NCBI GenBank assembly: GCA_934511545.1 | Contig: CAKSWM010000005.1 | Coordinates: 1 to 18,770 of the forward strand | Source: an uncultured Oscillospiraceae bacterium | GTDB lineage: Bacteria > Bacillota > Clostridia > Oscillospirales > Oscillospiraceae | DNA length: 18,770 bases | Reading direction: 5' to 3' | In this document: positions 1 through 7,404 of the stretch, one piece after another | Numbering within the stretch: position 1 is the stretch's first letter | Layout: each line of letters begins with the position of its first letter | The notes under the pieces: model-generated | Databases searched by the model: none | Told to the model about the DNA's origin: nothing | Seen by the model: only the letters and a program-made list of their open reading frames with translations | Made by a program: the position numbers and the translations under genes

Positions 1-2
1 CC

Positions 3-260
3 GTAAGGCACGACGGCATAGAGCGCCGTGACCTCGTCACTGCCGTTGTATTCCTCCGCAAAATAGCCGAGGATCATGTCCACGTTCGTTGTGACATAGT
101 CTCCGGGCGAAAGCTCCGAGGCGTCCGCCGTGACCTTCGGCCCGCGCAGCATGTCAACAATGGCAAAGTCCGTTGCGGCAAGCAGCGCCAGCGCGAGAAG
201 GATCGCGGCGCAGGCGCGGATAAAAGCGCGCTTTGCGCGCTTTCCGGTCGTTTTTGTCAT
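3..260 (-). CDS. Membrane-anchored protein of unknown function, N-terminal part
   Basis: The first 86 codons are present; the rest lies beyond base 1. Residues 1-15 are basic (several K and R), residues about 16-34 form one hydrophobic helix rich in Ala and Leu, and the remainder (from about residue 40, R-G-P-K-V-T) looks extracytoplasmic and soluble. This gives a single-pass membrane protein with the bulk of the chain outside, or an uncleaved signal anchor. The ATG at 260 overlaps the TGA of the ATPase gene as ATGA, so translation is probably coupled to the Rad50-like ATPase upstream. I do not recognise the family with certainty; a DUF6709-like small membrane protein is one possibility I could not verify. 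Its job, if linked to the nuclease/ATPase pair, is unknown. Confidence 0.7.
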   Translation of the reverse strand, partial: MTKTTGKRAKRAFIRACAAILLALALLAATDFAIVDMLRGPKVTADASELSPGDYVTTNVDMILGYFAEEYNGSDEVTALYAVVPY

Positions 261-2176
261 CGTCCGTCACCTCCGGCGGCGAGATACGCCCTCTCTCTGT
301 TCTGGCAGGTGAAGAGGATTATCTGCCGCGTCTTTCCAAGCTCCAGCAGGAGGTCCATGGCAAGGGCCATGCGCTCGTCGTCGAAGGCGCAGAGCGCGTC
401 ATCGAGAATGATGGGGCAGGGCTCTTCGCCGTCGAGCACCAGCTCGCATATGGCAAGGCGCAGCGCAAGATAGAGCTGATCCTGCGCGCCCGCGCTGAGA
501 AACAGGCTGTCGCGCGAAGCGGCGTCTCCCGTTTCGCGCACGGCGGCGGAAAATCCGCGGCCTACGTTCACGGTTTCGTATTTTCCGCCGGTCAGGCGCG
601 CGAAAAGCTCGCCCGCGCGTCGGCCCAGGGCGGGGGAAAAGCGTGTCTGCATCTCGGAGTTGGCCTCCGCCAGCGTTGAAACGGCAAGCTCCAGAGCCTC
701 GTACTGTTCCGTCAGCAGAGCAAGCTTTTCCTCGAGACCGCGCTTTTCGCTCTCGATGACCAGCGGGTCGCCCATTACGCCGAGACCCCCTTCGGACTTG
801 GCAAGCTTTTCGCGCAGCAGCGAAACGCGCGTCTGCGCCTCCGTCAGTCTGCGGCTGGAGGAGCTTATGTCAAGGTCGGAGAGAATGTCCCTGTCCAGCC
901 CCTGCTGGCTCGCGCTGACGCTCTCGAACCGCGCGCGGGCTTCCGCGGCGGCTTTCTCCGCGCGCTCCACGGCGGCGCAGGCAGAGACGAAAAGCCCGGC
1001 CCTTGCGGTGATCCCGTCCTCGTCCTCCGCTCCGTATTGTGACAGTATCCGGTCACGATCTGCTCCGGCCTCCTGCGCGGCGGCGCGGGAGCGCCGTCTG
1101 ATGAGAAAGATCGCGGCGGCCGCGGCAAGGCTCAGGATGACCCCGGCGGCGGTCATGTACCAGCTGATAAAACCGCACAGCAGCGCGGCGGCAAAAAGCA
1201 GCGCGGGAATGATGAACAGCGCGGCGGAGACCACCCTGTCTGCACCCGCGTTCAGCGCGCGTGCGCGCTCCGCGTCCGCCTGCGCCGTCTGCATGACGGT
1301 CTCCGGCGGCGCGTCCTCTCTGAAGGGGAGGGCGGCGCGTTCTCTTTTCCGTGCGGCAAGCTCGTTTTCGGCCTCCTGCGCGGCGGCTTCGCTCTCGTGC
1401 AGCAGACGCTTGTTTTCGCTCAGCTTTTCCAGCGCGGCGCGGCGGAGCGCCTTGCGCTCCCCGGCGATCTCGGCCTGTATGCGCGGAAGCTCCGCCTCCG
1501 CAAGCTCAAGCTCGGCCCGGAGCGCGGCGCTGTCGCGCCCGGCGCGCCGGAGCCCGAGAAGGGTCTCGTCCTTTTCCGCAAGCTCGTTTTCCAGCTCCGG
1601 TATCCGCCCGCGCCTGTTCCAGCGGCGCGCGCGCTGCCAGGAGCGCAGACGTGCGTCGGCGTCGGCCCAGCATTCGTCCTCCGCGCCGGAGGAGACGAGG
1701 GAGGCGATGCGTGTTTCAAGCTCCGGAGAGCCGGAAAGGGCGATGCCCGCCTGCTTTATGAAGGCGCTGCGCTCGAAAACGCCCCTGGCCGCTCCCGTGA
1801 GGACCTCGCCCGCGTTCGTGCCGGTTAGGCCGGGCACGGGCTCGCCCGTTCCGGTATAGACGGCGGAAAATTCGCGCATCGGCGCGTTCGCGCTTTTTGT
1901 CGAGCGGGTGAGCGTTATTTCGCGGCCGCCGGAGCAGAGCTCCATCTCGCCGCGCATCGGCGCGCCGCTCCAGGGCGCGAACCGGACCTTGTCGGGCTGG
2001 TGCCCCGCGCGCGCACGCTCGGAGCTGTCCACCCCGTAGAGCATCGCGCGGATAAAGGCGCACCAGGTCGATTTTCCGCTCTCGTTGGGCTGTTCGATGA
2101 CGTTCAGGCCGTCGTGGAGCTCAAGTTCGCGGCTGTTGAGCGCGCCGAAATCGGCGCGCAGTTTTCGGATATTCAT
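257..2176 (-). CDS. Rad50/SbcC-like AAA ATPase of the YhaN type, with central membrane hairpin
   Basis: A 639-residue ABC-type ATPase of the SMC/Rad50 kind. Walker A is Q-P-N-E-S-G-K-S-T at 29-37 and a Q-loop candidate is F-I-K-Q at 139-142. The ABC signature L-S-A-G-A-Q-D-Q is at 560-567, Walker B P-I-I-L-D-D at 588-593 and the D-loop region F-D-D-E-R at 598-602. The halves are separated by charged, Glu/Arg/Ala-rich coiled coil (about 192-310 and 395-510). In between, residues about 317-358 are two hydrophobic helices with a short turn, so the arms appear tethered to the membrane instead of carrying a zinc hook. At 639 residues it is shorter than Bacillus YhaN (roughly 960). The start at 2176 has GGAGG 8 nt upstream; an upstream in-frame ATG at 2236 lies inside the nuclease gene and is less likely. 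It follows the nuclease gene by 16 nt and presumably partners it in DNA end processing. Confidence 0.88.
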   Translation of the reverse strand: MNIRKLRADFGALNSRELELHDGLNVIEQPNESGKSTWCAFIRAMLYGVDSSERARAGHQPDKVRFAPWSGAPMRGEMELCSGGREITLTRSTKSANAPMREFSAVYTGTGEPVPGLTGTNAGEVLTGAARGVFERSAFIKQAGIALSGSPELETRIASLVSSGAEDECWADADARLRSWQRARRWNRRGRIPELENELAEKDETLLGLRRAGRDSAALRAELELAEAELPRIQAEIAGERKALRRAALEKLSENKRLLHESEAAAQEAENELAARKRERAALPFREDAPPETVMQTAQADAERARALNAGADRVVSAALFIIPALLFAAALLCGFISWYMTAAGVILSLAAAAAIFLIRRRSRAAAQEAGADRDRILSQYGAEDEDGITARAGLFVSACAAVERAEKAAAEARARFESVSASQQGLDRDILSDLDISSSSRRLTEAQTRVSLLREKLAKSEGGLGVMGDPLVIESEKRGLEEKLALLTEQYEALELAVSTLAEANSEMQTRFSPALGRRAGELFARLTGGKYETVNVGRGFSAAVRETGDAASRDSLFLSAGAQDQLYLALRLAICELVLDGEEPCPIILDDALCAFDDERMALAMDLLLELGKTRQIILFTCQNRERAYLAAGGDGR

Positions 2177-2192
2177 AAGTTGCTGCCTCCGA

Positions 2193-3317
2193 TCACATCG
2201 CGGGGCCTTCGCCGTTTTCCAGCGCCGCCAGACCATAGCGCGCGGCGAGGGTTATCCTCTCGCGCTCCCCGTCGCTCCCGGCGGCGTCGTACAGCAGGCG
2301 CAGCTTCGTCAGAAAAAGGCCGCGCAGCGTGTCCTCGCCGCATTTTTCCCATACGTCCCGGCGCATACTCGTCCGGTCGCGCAGACGCAGGCTGAAAAAC
2401 CGCCCCTCCAGCCGGGAACGCACGCTTTTCAGGTCGGGAGCCGCGGCGGCGGAGCCGGTGAAGGTTATGCGGTAGATGTCGTTTTCCGTGTCGCCGGGCA
2501 GCACGGCCTCCAGCGCGTCGAGCGCATCGGCGCCGTCGGGCACGTTTGAAAGGTCAACGTCCAGCTCCTCGTACCGGCGGGAGCAGACGGGAACGAACCT
2601 CGCCTGCACTCCCTCCTCGGAGACCTCCGCGATGATAACGCCCTTTTCGCCGCATTCGTCAAAGCCGCGCCCCTCGGCGCAGCCGGGATAAGCGTAATAT
2701 GTATCGCCCGCGCGGCACAGACCGCTGAAGGTGTGGACGTGTCCCAGCGCGATATAGTCCATCCCGCTGCGGCGCATGTCCTCCTCGGAGATGGGGTTAT
2801 AGACGCTCTTCGGCGCGCCCACGTCCCCGTGCATTACCATGATATCGAGAAAAGAGTCCTGCTTTTCGGCCTCAAAGCCCCGCAGCAGTCCCTGCTCGAA
2901 TCTGTCGGTGAAGGCCGCGCCCCAGACGCGCACGCCCTTTTCGGGCAGCTCGGCGCATTCGATGGCGCGGCTCCTGAAAACATGGACGTTTTCCGGCAGA
3001 GCCAGCGTGTCGTAGACACAGCCCGGAGTGTAGGGGTCGTGGTTTCCCGGCGCGATGAACACGGGGGCGCTTATCCCGCCCAGCGCCGCGCACAGGCTCT
3101 CGCCCGTTTCGCGGAACACGCCGTCGCCGTCGAGAAGGTCGCCCGCCAGAAGCACGAGATCGGCCTTTGCCATGACGGCATATTCCGCTATCCTGCGCAG
3201 AGTTTCGCGCTGCTCGGCGCGGCGGAGCGCCGCTTTTTCCTCGTCCAGCCCGTCGAAGGGGGAGTCGAGGTGCAGATCCGCCGCGTGGAGTATTCTTATC
3301 TTATTTCCCATTTTCAC
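2193..3317 (-). CDS. Mre11/SbcD-like metallophosphoesterase (YhaO type)
   Basis: A 374-residue calcineurin-like phosphoesterase with all metal-binding blocks of the Mre11/SbcD/YhaO nucleases: D-L-H (14-16), G-D-L-L-D (59-63), G-N-H-D (91-94), M-H-G-D (162-165) and G-H-V-H (192-195). The C-terminal part (about 245-374) would be the capping and partner-binding region. In the family these enzymes cut DNA ends with a Rad50-like ATPase, and that gene follows directly. The GTG start at 3317 overlaps the ymdB stop as GTGA and has GAGG 5 nt upstream; an ATG two codons later (3311) is an alternative start. The overlap indicates coupling to ymdB. Substrate specificity is inferred from family and context. 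Confidence 0.9.
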   Translation of the reverse strand: MKMGNKIRILHAADLHLDSPFDGLDEEKAALRRAEQRETLRRIAEYAVMAKADLVLLAGDLLDGDGVFRETGESLCAALGGISAPVFIAPGNHDPYTPGCVYDTLALPENVHVFRSRAIECAELPEKGVRVWGAAFTDRFEQGLLRGFEAEKQDSFLDIMVMHGDVGAPKSVYNPISEEDMRRSGMDYIALGHVHTFSGLCRAGDTYYAYPGCAEGRGFDECGEKGVIIAEVSEEGVQARFVPVCSRRYEELDVDLSNVPDGADALDALEAVLPGDTENDIYRITFTGSAAAAPDLKSVRSRLEGRFFSLRLRDRTSMRRDVWEKCGEDTLRGLFLTKLRLLYDAAGSDGERERITLAARYGLAALENGEGPAM

Positions 3318-4087
3318 ATTATCCTCAGCGCTTCGGCGCTCACGCAGCGCCCGGTCTCGGTGTCAACGCCGAAAACGGCGCACTCCATCTTGCAGCCGCC
3401 GGAGGCGGGCCTGTATCTTCTCGGCGGATCGCCGAGAAATTTGTTGACAGACTGCGACGGGTCGATGCCGAGCACGGAGACGGCGGGGCCGGTCATGCCG
3501 AGGTCGGTTATATATCCCGTGCCGCCCTCGAGCACCTGTGCGTCCGAGGTCTGGACGTGGGTGTGGGTGCCCCAGACGACGCTGGCGCGGCCCTCGAGGA
3601 AAAAGCCCATCGCGAGCTTTTCGCTGGTGGCCTCGGCGTGCATGTCAACGAGGATGATCTTCGGCGCGTCCTCCGTCAGCAGCTGGTCGGCGACGACGAA
3701 GGGATTGTCCGTGTTCGTATCGAGCGAGAAGCGCCCTATGAGGTTCAGAACGCCGACGCTGCCGAAGGGCATTTTGTATTCCGCCCAGCCCCTGCCCGGG
3801 CACTGGGGCGCGAAGTTTGCGGGACGCAGAGTCCGCGCGGAGTCGTTCAGATAGGGCTGGAGCTCATACCGTGTCCAGGTGTGGTTTCCGAGCGTGACGA
3901 CGTCCGCTCCCGCGTCGAGCATGCGCTCGCACTGTTCCGGCGTTACGCCGACGACGTTCGCATTTTCGCCGTTGACGGCGCAGAAGCCTATATTTTTAAG
4001 CTTTTTCAGCGGTTTGAGGTGCTTTTCAAGGAAGCGGAGCCCCGCCTCCCCGCAGACGTCACCGACCGCGAGAATATTGACGATCAT
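3314..4087 (-). CDS. ymdB: YmdB family metallophosphoesterase (TIGR00282), putative 2',3'/3',5'-cyclic nucleotide phosphodiesterase
   Basis: A 257-residue protein with the YmdB metal centre: D10 in V-G-D-V, E41-N42 in N-G-E-N, N68-H69 in G-N-H-T-W, H150, and H175/H177 in G-T-H-T-H. The length is close to Bacillus YmdB (264). Bacillus YmdB hydrolyses cyclic nucleotides and affects biofilm, motility and sporulation decisions; that role here is by homology only. It is the first gene of a four-gene minus-strand operon and has its own promoter at 4121-4150. The ribosome binding site is AAAGGA, rather far (about 12 nt) from the ATG. In many Firmicutes ymdB lies beside rny; here it leads a Mre11/Rad50-like pair instead. 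Confidence 0.93.
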   Translation of the reverse strand: MIVNILAVGDVCGEAGLRFLEKHLKPLKKLKNIGFCAVNGENANVVGVTPEQCERMLDAGADVVTLGNHTWTRYELQPYLNDSARTLRPANFAPQCPGRGWAEYKMPFGSVGVLNLIGRFSLDTNTDNPFVVADQLLTEDAPKIILVDMHAEATSEKLAMGFFLEGRASVVWGTHTHVQTSDAQVLEGGTGYITDLGMTGPAVSVLGIDPSQSVNKFLGDPPRRYRPASGGCKMECAVFGVDTETGRCVSAEALRIM

Positions 4088-4120
4088 TTCGGTTGTATTT
4101 CCTTTCCGTCTGATTCGATT

Positions 4121-4150
4121 ATTTTATCACGTCAGGCGATGCAATATCAA
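4121..4150 (-). promoter_or_regulatory. Promoter of the ymdB-nuclease-ATPase operon
   Basis: Read on the minus strand: -35 TTGATA (4150-4145), 18-nt spacer, -10 TAAAAT (4126-4121), preceded by TG one base upstream (extended -10). Five of six bases match consensus in each box. Transcription would start near 4114, about 27 nt before the ymdB ATG. Confidence 0.65.
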
Positions 4151-4282
4151 CACGGTGGGGAAATTTTCTTTTTTCGGGGCATCCCGCGCCGGTGGGCCGG
4201 TTAACACAGCTGAGCGAGGACGAGCGCAGCAGAAGCAAAAACGGATCGGACTGATACCAGCGCTTTCTCTTCCACAGACAGC

Positions 4283-4319
4283 AGCGCCCCGGCGGGCAAT
4301 GACCCGCCGGGGCGCTTTT
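4283..4319. terminator. Strong GC-rich hairpin behind lysC, terminator-like
   Basis: A perfect 14-bp inverted repeat (arms 4283-4296 and 4303-4316) with a 6-nt loop. It lies 20 nt past the lysC stop, where a terminator for the lysC operon is expected. However, the T-run (4316-4319) follows the stem on the plus strand; reading from lysC the stem is followed by GCTGTCTGT, a poor U-tract. It may end minus-strand transcription by hairpin alone or act on a plus-strand (antisense) transcript. Confidence 0.6.
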
Positions 4320-4335
4320 GTAGATTACGGCTTTT

Positions 4336-5544
4336 TCAGTTTGCAAAAAACTTTCTGTGTATCGCCTGCATCGCAACATCGGCGTAGGCTTCGTCGATCA
4401 GAACGGAGATCTTGATCTCGCTGGTGGATATCATCTGGATGTTTATCTTGGCGTCGTAGAGAGCCTCGAACATCATGGAAGCTATGCCGGGGGAGCGGAT
4501 CATGCCCGCGCCGACGATGCTGACCTTGGCAACGGACGTATCGACGTTCACGCACTCGAAGCCGATGGCCTCCTGATATTCCATTATGGCGTCGCGCGCC
4601 TTATCCATTTCCTCGCGGGCGACGGTGAAGCTTATGTCGTTTGTGTTGTTTTTGCCGACGGACTGGAGGATGATGTCAACGTTGACCTTTGCGTTAGCCA
4701 GCGCGCGGAACACGCGGAAAGCGATTCCGGGCTCGTCGGGAACTCCGACGATGGCGATCCGTGCAACATTGGTATCCTTTGCAATGCCGCTGATTTTCAT
4801 TTCCTCCATGTTTCTGACGACCTCCTTAACTTTTGTACCGGGCGCTCTGACAAAGCTGGAGAGCACCTCAAGATTTACATTGTATCGTTTTGCCATTTCA
4901 ACGCTGCGGTTATGCAGCACCTGCGCGCCGAGGGAAGCGAGCTCGAGCATCTCGTCGTATGTTATGGCCTCGAGCTTTTTGGCCTCCGGCACCTTGCGCG
5001 GGTCGGCGGTATAGACGCCCTCGACGTCCGTATATATCTCGCACTTGTCCGCGTGCAGAGCGGCCGCTATCGCAACGGCGGTCGTGTCCGAACCGCCGCG
5101 GCCGAGCGTGGTTATGTCGTTGCTGCGCGTGATGCCCTGGAAGCCCGCGCAGATAACGATGCGGCGGCTGTCCAGCTCGTTTTTCAGGCGCTCGACGTCC
5201 ACCCTTATGATGTGCGCGCTGCCGTATTCCGCGTCCGTGCGCATGCCGAACTGCCAGCCCGTCAGCGAGATGACGGGAAGCCCCATGCGCTCGAGAGCCA
5301 TCGCCATCAGGGCGATCGAGATCTGCTCGCCGGTAGAGAGCAGAACATCCATCTCGCGCTTTGAGGGGTTGGGGTTTATCTCCTTTGCCTTCTCTATCAG
5401 ATCATCCGTCGTGTCGCCCTGGGCAGAGAGGACAACGACGATGTCGTGCCCCGCGGCATAGTCGTCCGCGATGATCCCGGCTACTCTGTTTATTCTCTCG
5501 GCGTCGGCAACGCTGCTGCCGCCGAACTTCTTTACTAAGAGCAT
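4336..5544 (-). CDS. lysC: Aspartate kinase (aspartokinase, LysC type)
   Basis: Phosphorylates aspartate, the first step towards lysine, threonine, methionine and (via dihydrodipicolinate) spore and wall precursors. The 402 residues begin with the kinase signature K-F-G-G-S-S (6-11), followed by S-T-G-E-Q (70-74), G-R-G-G-S-D-T-T-A (148-156) and T-D-V-E-G-V-Y-T-A-D-P-R (172-183). Two ACT domains follow, about 261-330 and 339-400, as in single-function lysine- or threonine-regulated aspartokinases (Bacillus LysC about 408). The start at 5544 fits the family N-terminus and has GAAGGG upstream; 36 further upstream codons back to 5652 have no homologous look. It lies 73 nt after hom and is probably co-transcribed with it. 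No riboswitch fold is evident in that gap. Confidence 0.97.
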   Translation of the reverse strand: MLLVKKFGGSSVADAERINRVAGIIADDYAAGHDIVVVLSAQGDTTDDLIEKAKEINPNPSKREMDVLLSTGEQISIALMAMALERMGLPVISLTGWQFGMRTDAEYGSAHIIRVDVERLKNELDSRRIVICAGFQGITRSNDITTLGRGGSDTTAVAIAAALHADKCEIYTDVEGVYTADPRKVPEAKKLEAITYDEMLELASLGAQVLHNRSVEMAKRYNVNLEVLSSFVRAPGTKVKEVVRNMEEMKISGIAKDTNVARIAIVGVPDEPGIAFRVFRALANAKVNVDIILQSVGKNNTNDISFTVAREEMDKARDAIMEYQEAIGFECVNVDTSVAKVSIVGAGMIRSPGIASMMFEALYDAKINIQMISTSEIKISVLIDEAYADVAMQAIHRKFFAN

Positions 5545-5617
5545 AACATTGAATCCCTTCTGAATAAAATTCGTGCGTCTGTGCCTGTTACAGCTTATTC
5601 CGCAAGGGCCTGGCCTG

Positions 5618-6829
5618 TCAGTCAAGTATGCGGAACATGGAGCGGATCTCAAGATTGCGGGTCATGACCTTTATGGCGTGCGCATACATGCGCGAGGTCG
5701 CAAATGCATATTCGTCCGTCGGCGAGCCGTCGTAGGTGACGAAGCGGATGTTGCCGAAGGCCCTGCCGATCTCCGACAGGGGAGAGCTTGTCCGGATGAA
5801 CCACCGGCTGACAAGGTCGTCCGAATCGGTGAAGCCGCCGGGCTCCATTTCGTCCCAGCCGAGATATTTCCTTGCCCTTATGTGCTTTGCCGCGTCGATG
5901 ATGTCCGCGATGACGGCGCTGGCCGTCGGCAGCTTGCCCGCGCCCGGACCATAGAACATCGCCTCGCCGAGCGCGTTGCCCCGGACGACGATGCCGTTCA
6001 TAACGCCGTGGACGTTCGAGAGGATGCTGCTGTCTGATATGAGATGCGGCGCAACATATGCCGTTACGGTGCTCGGGCCGGTGCGCAGCGCGCGGCCGAG
6101 AAGCTTTATCTTGCAGCCGATCTGGTTTGCGTAAAGTATGTCCTCGCGCGAAACGCCGGTTATGCCGGCGGTGCGCACCTCCGAAGGGTCGATGTGACGG
6201 CCGAAGCAGAGGTCGCCTAGGATGCATATCTTGCGGCAGGCGTCCAGCCCCTCGACGTCGGCGGTGGGGTCCGCCTCCGCGTAGCCGAGGCGCTGCGCCT
6301 CGCGCAGGGCTTCTTCAAAGCTCTGCGAGCATTGTTCCATCTGGGTCAGAATATAATTTGTCGTGCCGTTGAGCACGCCGTATACCTCGTCGAGCTCGTT
6401 TGCGGCCAAACACTGGGTTATCGGGCGGATGATCGGTATCCCGCCGCCGACGCTGGCCTCGAAAAGATAGTTGAGGTTGTTTTCCCTTGCGATGGCCAGA
6501 AGCTCGCAGCCGTGGGCCGCAACAAGCTCCTTGTTCGCCGTAACTACGCTCTTTCCGGCAAGGAGAAGGCGTTTCGTATAGTCATAAGCCTCGCCGACGC
6601 CGCCTATGCACTCGGCAACGATGCGTATCTCGGGGTCGTTGAGGATGGTCTCAAAGTCGTGGATGATGAGGCTGCTGAATTTACTGCCCGGCCTTGGCCT
6701 GCGGCAGAGTATGTATTTCAGAACGATCTCGTCCGCAGCGTTATGGGCGATGCTGTCGTGGTTTTCGGCCATGACCTCCGCAACGCCGCTGCCGACGGTC
6801 CCGAAGCCGAGCAGAGCTGTTTTTATCAT
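5618..6829 (-). CDS. hom: Homoserine dehydrogenase
   Basis: Reduces aspartate semialdehyde to homoserine with NAD(P)H. The Rossmann loop G-F-G-T-V-G is at 8-13, A-N-K-E-L-V-A at 98-104, G-G-G-I-P at 128-132, N-G-T-T-N-Y at 154-159 and the substrate/catalytic block A-D-P-T-A-D-V-E-G-L-D at 186-196 with K200. The conserved G-P-G-A-G-K-L-P-T-A is at 294-303. At 403 residues it is about 30 shorter than Bacillus Hom (433). The tail after residue 339 is short and does not show the usual V-x-D-x-P-G-V-L ACT start, so the regulatory domain looks reduced or diverged. GGAGG 7 nt before the ATG lies inside the end of the ACT-protein gene (13-nt gap), so the two are coupled. Confidence 0.96.
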   Translation of the reverse strand: MIKTALLGFGTVGSGVAEVMAENHDSIAHNAADEIVLKYILCRRPRPGSKFSSLIIHDFETILNDPEIRIVAECIGGVGEAYDYTKRLLLAGKSVVTANKELVAAHGCELLAIARENNLNYLFEASVGGGIPIIRPITQCLAANELDEVYGVLNGTTNYILTQMEQCSQSFEEALREAQRLGYAEADPTADVEGLDACRKICILGDLCFGRHIDPSEVRTAGITGVSREDILYANQIGCKIKLLGRALRTGPSTVTAYVAPHLISDSSILSNVHGVMNGIVVRGNALGEAMFYGPGAGKLPTASAVIADIIDAAKHIRARKYLGWDEMEPGGFTDSDDLVSRWFIRTSSPLSEIGRAFGNIRFVTYDGSPTDEYAFATSRMYAHAIKVMTRNLEIRSMFRILD

Positions 6830-6842
6830 ACATGTTCCTCCG

Positions 6843-7289
6843 TCAGCCGCCGAGAAGCTCCAGCCTGACGACGCCGTTACAGTTCTGTATTTCGGCCATG
6901 AGCTGTTCGACGGAAATGCGCATATCCGTTGTTTCCGCGGATATGGTGACTATTGCGGTGCTGTTTGCGGGCATACTCTGGTTGATGGTGAGGATATTCG
7001 CGCCGGAATCCGCGAAAACGCTCAACACGCCGGAAAGAAGACCCTTGACATTGCGAAGGACCATCGAGAACGTCAGTATCCGGCCGTTTTTCATGTCCCT
7101 GAACGGCCGGATCGAGTCCTTGTATTTATAAAAGGCGCTCCGGCTGATGCCGACGGCGGCAACAGCTTCGGCGACGGTCGATGCCTCGCCCGCCTCAAGA
7201 AGGGCTTTGGTCTCCGTGACCTTGATAAAGATATCCGGCAGCATGGAGGATTCGACCAGGTAATATTTATTAGTGTTATCCGTTATCAT
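6843..7289 (-). CDS. ACT domain-containing regulator, UPF0735/PheB type
   Basis: A 148-residue protein matching the length and layout of Bacillus PheB (147; UPF0735). Residues about 27-58 form a helix-turn-helix-like segment (T-V-A-E-A-V-A-A-V-G-I-S-R-S-A-F-Y-K-Y). Residues 71-146 form an ACT domain (start I-L-T-F-S-M-V-L, then D-S-G-A-N-I-L-T-I-N-Q). ACT domains bind amino acids, so it may sense an aspartate-family or aromatic amino acid and regulate this operon; that is inference. Start 7289 was chosen because GGAGG stands 11 nt upstream and the candidate promoter lies just behind it; the longer reading from 7331 would begin at or before the predicted transcription start. It leads the operon with hom and lysC. 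Confidence 0.88.
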   Translation of the reverse strand: MITDNTNKYYLVESSMLPDIFIKVTETKALLEAGEASTVAEAVAAVGISRSAFYKYKDSIRPFRDMKNGRILTFSMVLRNVKGLLSGVLSVFADSGANILTINQSMPANSTAIVTISAETTDMRISVEQLMAEIQNCNGVVRLELLGG

Positions 7290-7337
7290 AATGCTTCGTC
7301 CCTCCACGAAAGTCATTTGTTCACTGTTCATGGATGC

Positions 7338-7366
7338 AATATATCATAGTAAGAGGGTAAAAACAA
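7338..7366 (-). promoter_or_regulatory. Candidate promoter of the ACT-hom-lysC operon
   Basis: On the minus strand: -35 TTGTTT (7366-7361), 17-nt spacer, -10 TATATT (7343-7338), giving a leader of about 40 nt before the ATG at 7289. A weaker plus-strand pair for the permease gene (TTGTTC 7317-7322, 17 nt, TATATC 7340-7345) overlaps it, so the two directions could compete. The leader is too short for a lysine riboswitch or T-box, and none is seen. Confidence 0.5.
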
Positions 7367-7404
7367 TTGCTGTTTTTTATAAATCGGAGGGGAGATATGA
7401 CGCT

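Noticed and set aside
660..1859. Open frame of 399 codons on the plus strand opposite the Rad50-like ATPase
   Set aside because: Serine/alanine/arginine-rich low-complexity product, which is the expected antisense reading of Glu/Ala/Arg-rich coiled coil. No ribosome binding site or homology.
7290..7404. Lysine riboswitch or T-box leader for the ACT-hom-lysC operon
   Set aside because: The leader from the predicted transcription start is only about 40 nt and has no terminator/antiterminator pair or specifier stem.
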